From Curtobacterium flaccumfaciens (lineage in GTDB: Bacteria > Actinomycetota > Actinomycetes > Actinomycetales > Microbacteriaceae), in NCBI RefSeq assembly GCF_013359815.1, contig NZ_JABMCF010000039.1, positions 248,001 to 312,000 on the forward strand: a stretch of DNA of 64,000 nucleotides, in the 5' to 3' direction. Positions 25,944 to 32,789 of this stretch are shown piece after piece; position 1 is the stretch's first letter; every line of letters starts with the position of its first letter. The position numbers and the translations under genes are program-made. The notes under the pieces were generated by a model. That model saw only the letters and a program-made list of their open reading frames with translations. It had not been told where the DNA came from and made no database searches.

Positions 25944-25970
25944 TTGGCACTCACCAGGGTCGAGTGCTAA
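25944..25970. promoter_or_regulatory. CIRCE element (HrcA operator)
   Basis: TTGGCACTC-N9-GAGTGCTAA matches the CIRCE consensus TTAGCACTC-N9-GAGTGCTAA at all but one position, with the correct nine-base spacer. It lies about 57 bases upstream of the hsp20 start codon. Confidence 0.9.
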
Positions 25971-25980
25971 AACGGTGGCA

Positions 25981-26001
25981 GTTGAGTCGAGGGGACTCAA
26001 C
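25981..26001. promoter_or_regulatory. HAIR element (HspR operator)
   Basis: GTTGAGT-N7-ACTCAAC matches the HspR-associated inverted repeat CTTGAGT-N7-ACTCAAG with only the outermost base pair changed. It lies 25 bases upstream of the hsp20 ATG and ten bases after the CIRCE element. Confidence 0.88.
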
Positions 26002-26026
26002 GAGAACCACGAAGGAGTTGATTTCG

Positions 26027-26485
26027 ATGACGATGAACTTCGATCCGTTCCGCGAGCTCGACCGACTCGCGGGTTCGCTCCTCGGCACCGCCGCCGGACC
26101 GCGCTCGATGCCGATGGACCTGTACCGCACCGGGGACCACTACGTCCTCGACGTCGACCTGCCCGGCATCGACCCGGGCTCCGTCGACATCGACGTGGAC
26201 GGTTCCGTCCTGACCATCCGAGCCGAGCGCACCCTGGGCGCGCCCGAGGGCTCGCAGTGGCTCACGCGTGAGCGCCAGCCCGGCACGTTCGTCCGGCAGC
26301 TGACGCTCGGCGACGGCCTGGACGCCGAGCGCATCACCGCCGGGTACGACAACGGCGTGCTGAGCGTCACGATCCCCGTCAAGGAGTCCGCGAAGCCGCG
26401 CAAGATCGCCGTCACCGTCGGTGGCGCGTCCGAGCAGCTCGCGGTCGGTTCCGGCGCGGTCGGTTCCGGCGCCGCCGCAGAGTGA
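26027..26485 (+). CDS. Hsp20/alpha-crystallin small heat shock protein
   Basis: A 152-aa small heat-shock chaperone. A short N-terminal arm (MTMNFDPFRELDRLAGSLLG) leads into the alpha-crystallin beta-sandwich from about residue 35 to 125: YVLDVDLPGIDPGSVDIDVD, LTIRAERT, then GTFVRQLTLGDGLD and GVLSVTIPVKE. The C-terminal tail is Gly/Ala/Val-rich with a repeated VGSGA unit. It binds unfolding proteins in the cytoplasm. GAAGGAGTTG precedes the ATG. Two heat-shock operators, CIRCE and HAIR, are stacked in front. A 108-aa membrane protein gene follows 11 bases after the stop and is probably co-induced. Confidence 0.94.
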   Translation: MTMNFDPFRELDRLAGSLLGTAAGPRSMPMDLYRTGDHYVLDVDLPGIDPGSVDIDVDGSVLTIRAERTLGAPEGSQWLTRERQPGTFVRQLTLGDGLDAERITAGYDNGVLSVTIPVKESAKPRKIAVTVGGASEQLAVGSGAVGSGAAAE

Positions 26486-26496
26486 GGAGCTGACCG

Positions 26497-26823
26497 ATGA
26501 CGTCCGTCCTGCTGAACGCGGTGGTCGCGGTCCTCGTCGTCACCGCGGCGCTCGCGCTGACGAGCCTGGACCGGCGCACCGCCCTGCTCCTCGGGGCCAC
26601 CGGCAGCCTGACCGGCACGTTCCTGACCTGGGTCGCCGCACCCCGGCTGTTCGAGCAGTCGCTCCTGGCGCCCTGGGTCGCGGCGGTCCTCGGCACGGCC
26701 CTGCTGATCGCGGGGTGGAGCGCGGTCCGCGCCTACTCGGGCATCTTCGAGGCACCCCGCGACGAAGAACCCGAGACGGGGGCGCTGATGACCGTGGGTG
26801 GGTCCGCCCCGTCGGTGCGGTGA
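26497..26823 (+). CDS. Small membrane protein, 108 aa
   Basis: A 108-aa protein with three hydrophobic stretches: VLLNAVVAVLVVTAALAL at the N-terminus, ALLLGATGSLTGTFLTWVAA, and APWVAAVLGTALLIAGW. A charged cytosolic C-terminus follows. No family is recognised. It starts 11 bases after hsp20 with GAGGAG in the gap, so it should be heat-inducible under the same CIRCE/HAIR control. A hairpin terminator lies 11 bases after its stop. Confidence 0.75.
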   Translation: MTSVLLNAVVAVLVVTAALALTSLDRRTALLLGATGSLTGTFLTWVAAPRLFEQSLLAPWVAAVLGTALLIAGWSAVRAYSGIFEAPRDEEPETGALMTVGGSAPSVR

Positions 26824-26833
26824 CCACCTGACG

Positions 26834-26891
26834 GACAGGAGGCCCGGTGCACGTCGTGCGCCGGGCCTCCTGTCATCCGTCGGTCGCGTGG
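26834..26891. repeat. 58-bp direct repeat, left copy (contains hairpin terminator)
   Basis: Every one of the 58 bases is identical to 28788-28845. It contains a 17-bp stem with five-base loop (26835-26851 with 26857-26873) followed by a CATCCGTCGG stretch, and ends in TCGGTCGCGTGG. It terminates the hsp20 operon and forms the left border of the AT-richer island. Confidence 0.9.
26835..26873 (+). terminator. Terminator of the hsp20 operon
   Basis: A 17-bp stem (one G-U type pair) built on ACAGGAGGCCCGG and a CGTCG loop, 11 bases past the stop of the 108-aa membrane protein. It lies wholly inside the left 58-bp repeat. Confidence 0.75.
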
Positions 26892-27086
26892 TGAATAAGG
26901 CTCGTCCCTCATCGGCCCGGCGGCAATCGGCACGCGAACCGCAAATACCGTCGGGCGACACCGCATCACGGGTGCGCTTGCCTCGTCCAAGGACGAGATC
27001 ATCACCGCGGTCCGCGCTGCGCTCCAGGGAACGGGTTAACGCTCACGAATCGGTCGATCATGACGCCGCTCGCACCGCCTGGCCGT

Positions 27087-27683
27087 TCAGTCCCCTGTGA
27101 GGTGCGTCTCGTTCTTGAGTTCCCTGTACGACGAGCGAAGGCGTTTCACGCACATCCACACGACGCCGAAAAGATGCGCTGCACCGAGGACGAGGAGAGC
27201 TGTGATCCACGAGCCTGTCGGAACAAGCACGCCCGCCTTGGTGTGGTCTTGAGTCGCTGCTACAACGAGAGCGCCGGCCGTGACTGCAAACGAGACGACA
27301 ACGGCGTAAAGGACATTCGCAAACAGTTCGTCAACGAGCTGCGGAAGCAGTGCACGACGCTGAACCCTGGGGTCATGGCTGATGCCCTGGCGCATCTGAA
27401 AGACGTATATTACGACGCCGAAGAGGAAGCCCGAAAGAACGGACGCGCCCCCAACGATGGCTGATGCATCATTGATTCGAGCCCCGAATGTCCAGCTGGC
27501 CGCTGCGAGGCCTACCGGCAGCGCGATCTGAGCTACGACGTCTCGCCACAGGAACTGTCCGGTCCTGTGGTTTCGAAGAGTGCTGAAGTGCTCCCGGATC
27601 AGGCCGCGTCGGGATGATGGGGGCTGATTCGGGTCGCTAGTGCTTGATCCGACCACTGTCCGCTCTTCCACTGGTCCTGCCAT
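27087..27683 (-). CDS. Island gene: four-helix membrane protein of unknown function
   Basis: A 198-aa protein. After a polar N-terminus of about 45 residues there are four membrane helices: DVVAQIALPVGLAAASWTFG (near 50), IVGGASVLSGFLFGVVIYVF (near 75), NVLYAVVVSFAVTAGALVVA (near 120) and ITALLVLGAAHLFGVVWMCV (near 155). A basic, charged tail KRLRSSYRELKNET follows. No family recognised. Its ATG lies 85 bases inside the upstream gene; GTG codons 27-30 bases later are alternatives. Such overlap implies coordinated production with the 328-aa protein. Base composition is below that of the surrounding genes, and it sits in the 58-bp-repeat island, consistent with horizontal transfer. Confidence 0.75.
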   Translation of the reverse strand: MAGPVEERTVVGSSTSDPNQPPSSRRGLIREHFSTLRNHRTGQFLWRDVVAQIALPVGLAAASWTFGARINDASAIVGGASVLSGFLFGVVIYVFQMRQGISHDPRVQRRALLPQLVDELFANVLYAVVVSFAVTAGALVVAATQDHTKAGVLVPTGSWITALLVLGAAHLFGVVWMCVKRLRSSYRELKNETHLTGD

Positions 27684-28585
27684 GTCAGTCCCATCCCGTC
27701 GAAGTAGTCGCGTGCTTCATCTTGAGCTCTGCGGAGAAGCGCCGTATCCGTGAGGGCAGTCTCGCCGTAGTCGGTGAGAAGAGCCCGAATCGCGGGGACT
27801 CGCTCCTTCTCAAGGGCGAAGGTCTTGCGCCGCCCGTCACGTCCTTCGACCCGAACGATAGTCTCATCCACTGACGTTCCCTCACCGAAGCCGAGGAAAT
27901 CCGACGCGCCGAGCTGCCGGTTTTTCAGCTTGTCCCACAGCCAGCGAGGGAGGATCCGTTCCCCCTTCTCGGGAACCAGCGTGTGTTGAAGACGGCCCAG
28001 CTTGGTCGGCTGCGCATCTGGGCCATCAGCGATGTCGGGGGCGAAGTTGTACGAGACGGCGGTCACCTCGACGAGGTCTGCAGCAGCACTCCATGCGGAT
28101 GTCTCGAGGACCGTCTCCGTGTCGAACGAGTAGTCCGAGAACTTGGCCACGAGCGATCGCTTAAAGAGGTCGATCAACCCCATGCCCGCGCCCTCGTTGC
28201 CCTGCCGTTCCACTCCGAAGATCCCGATCGTTCCCGACGGGGGAACGGTGAGGACCAGCCTCGTCCGTACGGTCGCAGAGTCATCGGCCTTCCGATCGTG
28301 TTCCGTTGCATGGGTCCTGACGTTGATCGTCTGACCAGTCTCGCCGTACCACCCGGAGTTCGCGACAACCACCACGCTTCGCCCGTTTGGCTTCACTTCC
28401 TCGATCCGCGTGTAACGGCCACGCTGCTCGTCTCGCAAGATGTCCTTGTCTAGATCGACATAGAGGCCGTAGAAGAGCTCGAGGAGGTCCTCACCGTGGA
28501 TGTCGCTGAGGTCACCGTAGTTCTGCTTGTGATTGCGGCCTGGTCGAGCCTTGATCGTTTCGAGACCGAGAGTGCGTCGTGGCAC
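27599..28585 (-). CDS. Island gene: 328-aa protein of unknown function
   Basis: A 328-aa soluble protein. The GTG start is preferred because AAAGGAAC lies seven bases upstream; a TTG nine codons earlier lacks this. The N-terminus is basic (VPRRTLGLETIKARPGRNHK). The middle is beta-rich, with SVVVVANSGWYGETGQTINV and LVLTVPPSGTIGIFGVERQG, followed by a Gly-rich GNEGAGMGLIDLFKR helix. The C-terminal third is helical and acidic. No nuclease, kinase, protease or helix-turn-helix motif is recognisable. It overlaps the four-helix membrane protein gene, forming a two-gene cassette in an AT-richer island, a layout typical of accessory defence or toxin modules, though that role is inferred. Confidence 0.75.
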   Translation of the reverse strand: MPRRTLGLETIKARPGRNHKQNYGDLSDIHGEDLLELFYGLYVDLDKDILRDEQRGRYTRIEEVKPNGRSVVVVANSGWYGETGQTINVRTHATEHDRKADDSATVRTRLVLTVPPSGTIGIFGVERQGNEGAGMGLIDLFKRSLVAKFSDYSFDTETVLETSAWSAAADLVEVTAVSYNFAPDIADGPDAQPTKLGRLQHTLVPEKGERILPRWLWDKLKNRQLGASDFLGFGEGTSVDETIVRVEGRDGRRKTFALEKERVPAIRALLTDYGETALTDTALLRRAQDEARDYFDGMGLTWQDQWKSGQWSDQALATRISPHHPDAA

Positions 28586-28787
28586 TGAGTTCCTTTCGTG
28601 CGGCGCACCCAAAGCGGTAAGGATGCCTCACGAACCCTAATCGGGACTGAGGACGCCTCGGTTAGTTTGATCGACGGCGTGTCTCGAAGATGCTCAGCGG
28701 CTTCTGCCCGTGCATGTACCGAGGGACGTGGGCACCGCACACGAAGGTCGCTGATCTGCAGACCCGGATACCCAGTTGGTCGGATCC

Positions 28788-28845
28788 GACAGGAGGCCCG
28801 GTGCACGTCGTGCGCCGGGCCTCCTGTCATCCGTCGGTCGCGTGG
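28788..28845. repeat. 58-bp direct repeat, right copy (contains hairpin terminator)
   Basis: Identical at all 58 positions to 26834-26891. Its hairpin (28789-28805 with 28811-28827) lies 14 bases beyond the stop of the manganese catalase gene and would terminate that minus-strand transcript. Both neighbours of the island therefore keep a terminator. Confidence 0.9.
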
Positions 28846-28858
28846 GCGACCGTCGGGA

Positions 28859-29740
28859 CTACTCCTTGTTCAGCTTGTCCTGCACCAGGCCGGCCGTCTT
28901 CTCGACGACGTTCGGCAGCTCGGTGGTGCCGTAGAGCCGGACGTCAGGGTGCGTGGGCGGGGGCATCGGGACCGAGGTGGTCGGGCCGTCGTGGTACGAG
29001 TACTCGCCCTTGCCGTCGAACGAGGGGCCACTCGCCCACGGGCCGTTCTTCGCCTCGGCACCGTCGGAGAAGTTGAGGTACTGGTAGTTGACCTCCTGGT
29101 TCTCCTTCGACTGCGGGAAGTTGCTCGGCACGGGGAAGCCCTCGACGCCCTTCTCGCGCAGCTCGGCGGCAGCGGTCGCCCACATGTTCTGGTGCATGGT
29201 GTCGCGGGCGATGAGGAAGGACAGCAGGTCCCGCACGCCGTGGTCGTCGGTCATGTGGTAGAGCCGGGCGGCCTGCACACGACCCTGCATCTCGGCGTTC
29301 TCGTTCGCCGTGAAGTCGGCGAGCAGGTTGCCGCTGGCGGTGATGTACGAGCCCTGCCAGGGGTTGCCGTTGCTGTCCACCGGACGGGCACCCGCACCGG
29401 CGACGATCGCGTGCTGGACGTCGGTGCCGCCGACGATCGCGGCGACCGTGGGGTCGTCCTGCAGCGCGTCCTCTGTGATGCCGAGCGGGGACTTCTCGAG
29501 CAGCTGCGCGATCATCGTCGCGAGCATCTCGACGTGGCCCATCTCCTCGGCACCGATGCCGAACACCATGTCGCGGTACTTGCCGGGGATGTGCATGTTC
29601 CACGCCTGGAACTGGTACTGCATGGCGACGGAGATCTCTCCGTACTGGCCACCGAGCACCTCCTGCAGCTTGCGGGCGTAGATCGCGTCGGGCTTGTCGG
29701 GCGTTGCCTTGAACTGGAGTTCCTGCTTGTGGAAGTACAA
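28859..29740 (-). CDS. Manganese catalase
   Basis: A 293-aa non-haem catalase that disproportionates hydrogen peroxide at a dimanganese site. Ligand motifs of the ferritin-like four-helix bundle are in place: Glu35 in GGQYGEISVAMQ, Glu66 and His69 in GAEEMGHVEM, and later NENAEMQGRVQ and RDTMHQNMW carrying the second Glu/His pair. The start is a TTG (LYFHKQELQF), chosen because AAGGAG lies seven bases upstream and family members begin MYFHKQ or similar. The upstream in-frame extension does not resemble the family. It is convergent with the island and terminated by the right 58-bp repeat. Confidence 0.93.
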   Translation of the reverse strand: MYFHKQELQFKATPDKPDAIYARKLQEVLGGQYGEISVAMQYQFQAWNMHIPGKYRDMVFGIGAEEMGHVEMLATMIAQLLEKSPLGITEDALQDDPTVAAIVGGTDVQHAIVAGAGARPVDSNGNPWQGSYITASGNLLADFTANENAEMQGRVQAARLYHMTDDHGVRDLLSFLIARDTMHQNMWATAAAELREKGVEGFPVPSNFPQSKENQEVNYQYLNFSDGAEAKNGPWASGPSFDGKGEYSYHDGPTTSVPMPPPTHPDVRLYGTTELPNVVEKTAGLVQDKLNKE

Positions 29741-29950
29741 ATCGTGCTCCTTCGTCTCGATCGAGCGATTGCACGGCCGATGGTTCGCCGGGGGCACTGA
29801 GCGGCCGTCCAAGGTGGCCGGATCACGCAGAGGGTGTCCCGGATGCGCCGTTCCACGGTTCCGGGTCCACCGTCGGCTTCACCCGGCAGGACGAGGCCCT
29901 TCGGTCCCCCGCCCGATGCCGTCGGCCGTCCGGTTGCCCAGGCTGGGAGC

Positions 29951-30052
29951 ATGCAGACCTCGACCAAGCACACGATCGCCACCCTGCTGCTCTGCGCGGC
30001 GATCGTGGTCGCCACCGTCATCGCACTGATGGCCATGGCCCCGCCCGCGTGA
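29951..30052 (+). CDS. 33-aa single-pass membrane peptide
   Basis: A 33-aa frame starting MQTSTKHTIATLLL with one predicted membrane helix of about 20 Ala/Val/Ile/Leu residues and a short Pro-rich end. GGGAG is only one base from the ATG, so translation may not depend on it. It ends 29 bases before the histidine kinase start and could be co-transcribed. Support is limited to composition and position. Confidence 0.4.
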   Translation: MQTSTKHTIATLLLCAAIVVATVIALMAMAPPA

Positions 30053-30081
30053 CGCCGGTACGGCATGGGAGGATCGCTCTC

Positions 30082-31293
30082 GTGACCGAACGGGGCAGGT
30101 TCCTCCGGCCGCTCGCCACCCGGTCGATCGTCATCGACGTGGCCTGGGCGGTCCTGGCGGCGTTCGTCTTCCTGCTGCCCATCGACCTCGAGCTCGAGCA
30201 CGCGAGCCTCGCCGCAGTGTTGTCGGCCTCGGTGGCGATCGCCCTGCGCCGCATCTCCCCGTCCGCCGCGATGGCCATGGTCGTCGTCCTCGGGGTGATC
30301 CAGGTCGGCGGCGGCGAGCGCCCGTCGCTGGTGGACCTCGCGATGTTCGTCGTGATCGGCACCGCCGCGGTCGTGGGCACCCGCACCGAGGTCGTCGTCT
30401 CCGGCGTGCTCGCGGTCGTCGCCGGAGCGGGGGCCACGGTCTACCTGGCGTCGACCGGCTTCCGGTTCCTCGTGCTCATCAACGGCCCGCGCGACCAGGC
30501 CTTCCTGGCGATGGCCGCCCCGGTGACCGCGCTGCTCGGGGTCTGGGCGGGCGGGGTCGCCGTCCGGGCCTTCCGCTCCCGCGACCGCGAGTCGGAGCGC
30601 CGTGCCGACGCCGAGGCCGCAGCATCGCGTGCCGAGGCCGTCGCCACCGAGGCCGAGGCCACCGCCACCCGCGCGATCGACGTCGCCGAGTCCGAACGCA
30701 TCCGCGCGGACATCGCCCGCGACGTGCACGACGTCGTCGGCCACTCGCTCGCGGTCATCATCGCGCAGGCCGACTCGGTGCCGTTCCTCGACGACGAGGC
30801 GCGCATCCGAGCGGTCAGCGCCACCATCGCGAGCACCGCCCGGAGCTCCCTGGTCGAGGTCCGACAGGTCCTCGGGCACATCGACGGCTCCGCCGAGGCG
30901 ACCGGTCCGGGCTCGCTCGAGGAGATCGTGCAGGGCATCCGCGACGCCGGGGTCGACGTCGACCGCACGGTGCGCGGGGTCCCGCTGGCCCTGCGCCCGG
31001 ACACCGGCACCGCTGCCCGCCGCGTGCTGCAGGAGATGCTCACGAACGCCCTGCGCCACGGCGCCCCCGGCAACCCGGTCGTCGTGCGGGAGACCTGGCG
31101 GAACGCCGACCTGGTGCTCGAAGTCGAGAACGTTGCCGGCGACGGCACCACCGCCGGCTCGGGCCGCGGGATCGACGGCATGGACTCGCGCCTCGGCGCC
31201 CTCGGTGGGTCGTTCGACGCCGCCGTGCTGGACGACGTGTTCACGGCACGCGCCCGCATCCCGTTCGACGTCCAAGGGGGCCCCGTCCGATGA
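30082..31293 (+). CDS. Two-component sensor histidine kinase (HisKA_3 type)
   Basis: A 403-aa NarL-class kinase. Four to five N-terminal membrane helices (to about residue 165) form the sensor. An Ala/Glu/Arg heptad coiled coil follows (ESERRADAEAAASRAEAVAT), leading to the H-box DIARDVHDVVGHSLAV near residue 215, with the phosphorylated His in DVHDVV. The HATPase domain has RVLQEMLTNALRHG (N box) and GRGIDGMDSRLGALGG (G box). The GTG start was chosen because GGGAGG lies nine bases upstream; an earlier GTG lacks one. Its stop overlaps the response regulator ATG by four bases. Signal unknown. Confidence 0.92.
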   Translation: MTERGRFLRPLATRSIVIDVAWAVLAAFVFLLPIDLELEHASLAAVLSASVAIALRRISPSAAMAMVVVLGVIQVGGGERPSLVDLAMFVVIGTAAVVGTRTEVVVSGVLAVVAGAGATVYLASTGFRFLVLINGPRDQAFLAMAAPVTALLGVWAGGVAVRAFRSRDRESERRADAEAAASRAEAVATEAEATATRAIDVAESERIRADIARDVHDVVGHSLAVIIAQADSVPFLDDEARIRAVSATIASTARSSLVEVRQVLGHIDGSAEATGPGSLEEIVQGIRDAGVDVDRTVRGVPLALRPDTGTAARRVLQEMLTNALRHGAPGNPVVVRETWRNADLVLEVENVAGDGTTAGSGRGIDGMDSRLGALGGSFDAAVLDDVFTARARIPFDVQGGPVR

Positions 31294-31961
31294 CCGAACC
31301 GATCAGGATCCTGCTCACCGACGACCAGGCGCTGTTCCGCGCGGGGCTCCGGGTGGTGCTCGACGCCCAGGACGACATGCGGGTGGTCGGTGAGGCCTCC
31401 GACGGGGCCGAAGCGCTCGCACTCATCCCCGAGGTGCGCCCCGACGTGGTGCTGCTCGACATGCGGATGGCCGGCATGGACGGCGTGGAGACCGTCCGGC
31501 AGCTCTACTCCGGTGCCGTCGCGGGCCCGCTCCCCCGCGTCGTCGTGCTCACCACCTTCGGGCTCGACCCGGCGGCGGCGACCGCCATCCGGCTCGGCGC
31601 CAGCGGGTTCCTGCTCAAGGACACCACGCCGCCGTTCCTGTTCGCCGCGGTGCGTGCCGTGCACGAGGGCAGCTCGGTCATCGCCCCGAACGACCTCGCG
31701 CAGCTGTTCGGCACCGACGTGGCACGGGCCCCGGCACCGCAGCCGCCGGAGTTCGCGACCCTGACCGAGCGGGAGCGCGTCGTGTTCGGGTGGGCGTCCC
31801 GCGGCCTGTCGAACGCCGAGATCGCCACCAGGGAGTACGTCACCGAGTCGACGGTGAAGACCCAGATCTCGAGCATCCTGGGCAAGTTGTCACTGCGCGA
31901 CCGGGTGCAGCTCGTCGTCTACGCACACGACCACGGGCTGGCGGGCACCCGCGAGGACTAG
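31290..31961 (+). CDS. LuxR/NarL family response regulator
   Basis: A 223-aa response regulator. The receiver domain has the acidic pair Asp11/Asp12, the phosphoacceptor Asp57 in VVLLDMRMAGMDG, Thr in VVLTTFG and Lys in LLKDTTPP. The C-terminal GerE-type helix-turn-helix reads LTERERVVFGWASRGLSNAE followed by TESTVKTQISSILGKL. It is translationally coupled to the histidine kinase and should bind DNA as a dimer once phosphorylated. Its TAG stop shares the CTAG tetranucleotide with the stop of the convergent TetR gene, so no terminator separates them. Confidence 0.93.
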   Translation: MTEPIRILLTDDQALFRAGLRVVLDAQDDMRVVGEASDGAEALALIPEVRPDVVLLDMRMAGMDGVETVRQLYSGAVAGPLPRVVVLTTFGLDPAAATAIRLGASGFLLKDTTPPFLFAAVRAVHEGSSVIAPNDLAQLFGTDVARAPAPQPPEFATLTERERVVFGWASRGLSNAEIATREYVTESTVKTQISSILGKLSLRDRVQLVVYAHDHGLAGTRED

Positions 31962-32710
31962 TCCGCGGCGATCCGGTCGAGCCACTCCGCGAGCATCGTC
32001 CGCTCCGCTGGCGACAGTCGATCGAGCCGGGGCGCTGCGGCACGGAGCGTGATCGCGGCGCTCGTCACGGCGTCACGCCACCGGCCCTGACCACCCGGGG
32101 TCGCGCCGCCGTCGTCCGTCGTCGGCCCGCTCGGCACGAGGATCCGCCCGAGCACGGCGTCGAGGACGTCATCGGCGAGCGACGGGTCCCGCTCGTCCGA
32201 CGGAGCCGCCAGGATCGCGAGCACCGCACCGGTGCCGGCCGCGTGCACGAGCTCGACCGCCCGGTGCTCCGGCACGGCAAGTCGTCCGGACTCGGCCACC
32301 CGCCGGATGCGTTCGGCGAGCAGCGCGGTGCCGGCGCGGGCGGCTGCCGACCGACGGCCACGCTCCGGGTCGCTCAACAGCACGAACAGGTCGGGGTTCG
32401 CCAGCCCGAAGCCGATCGTCATCGACCACCCGGTGCGCAGGTCCTCGACGGGGTCGGTCGCCTCGTCACGAGCAGCCCGGACGGCATCGGCCTTCATCGC
32501 CGAGAACGTCGCCATCGCGTGCTCGGCGACCGCTTCGAGCAGACCGTCCTTGTCGCCGAACAACCGGTAGATGGTCGGTGCCTGGACCCCTGCGCCGTCC
32601 GCGACCGCCCGCGTGGTCACCGCCGCGGCACCGCGTTCGCGCAGCATGGTGCCGGCGACCTCGACGATGCGCGCACGCGTCTCGTCGCGCTGGCTTCCCT
32701 GCTCGATCAC
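31958..32710 (-). CDS. TetR family transcriptional regulator
   Basis: A 250-aa TetR protein. The DNA-binding domain runs from RDETRARIVEVAGTMLRERG through TTRAVADGAGVQAPTIYRLF to GDKDGLLEAVAEHA. The ligand domain is longer than average, with Ala/Asp/Pro-rich stretches and a final helical segment. The GTG start (VIEQGSQRDE) is the closest one giving a normal N-terminus. It is divergent from an NmrA-like reductase; the 79-base gap contains tandem 11-bp repeats that may be its operator. The stop overlaps that of the response regulator tail to tail. Confidence 0.87.
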   Translation of the reverse strand: MIEQGSQRDETRARIVEVAGTMLRERGAAAVTTRAVADGAGVQAPTIYRLFGDKDGLLEAVAEHAMATFSAMKADAVRAARDEATDPVEDLRTGWSMTIGFGLANPDLFVLLSDPERGRRSAAARAGTALLAERIRRVAESGRLAVPEHRAVELVHAAGTGAVLAILAAPSDERDPSLADDVLDAVLGRILVPSGPTTDDGGATPGGQGRWRDAVTSAAITLRAAAPRLDRLSPAERTMLAEWLDRIAAD

Positions 32711-32728
32711 GGAACAACGATAACGGAT

Positions 32729-32750
32729 CTGTGCTATCACTGTGCTACCA
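32729..32750. promoter_or_regulatory. Tandem 11-bp repeats TGTGCTAtCAC/TGTGCTAcCAG
   Basis: Two adjacent 11-base units differing at two positions, in the gap between divergent tetR and the NmrA-like gene. They may form a TetR binding site for a tandem or side-by-side dimer; a third partial unit CGCTACCG follows directly. Confidence 0.45.
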
Positions 32751-32789
32751 GCGCTACCGACGCGCTGTTTCCACCGATACGGAGAAGCC

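Larger units (their letters stand above)
26892..28787. mobile_element. Putative genomic island between 58-bp direct repeats
   Basis: About 1.9 kb of clearly less GC-rich DNA lies between identical 58-bp repeats. Removing it with one repeat copy restores a simple layout: hsp20 operon, one terminator, convergent manganese catalase. It carries two overlapping minus-strand genes of unknown function and about 200 non-coding bases at each end. No integrase, transposase or recombinase gene is visible inside, so it is either a passive cargo exchanged by homologous recombination or a non-autonomous element moved by an enzyme encoded elsewhere. Confidence 0.7.

Noticed and set aside
26892-27030. Remnant C-terminus of a protein ending SKDEIITAVRAALQGTG
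   Set aside because: The frame is short, without a start or ribosome site, and no family could be named. Left as non-coding island end.
27060-27464. Plus-strand frame of 134 codons inside the island
   Set aside because: Antisense to the four-helix membrane protein, no ribosome site, and the minus frame gives clear membrane helices.
26834-28845. tRNA- or integrase-associated attachment site
   Set aside because: The 58-bp repeat is a terminator hairpin, not the end of a tRNA, and no integrase or recombinase gene lies inside. Duplication is recorded without claiming a mechanism.
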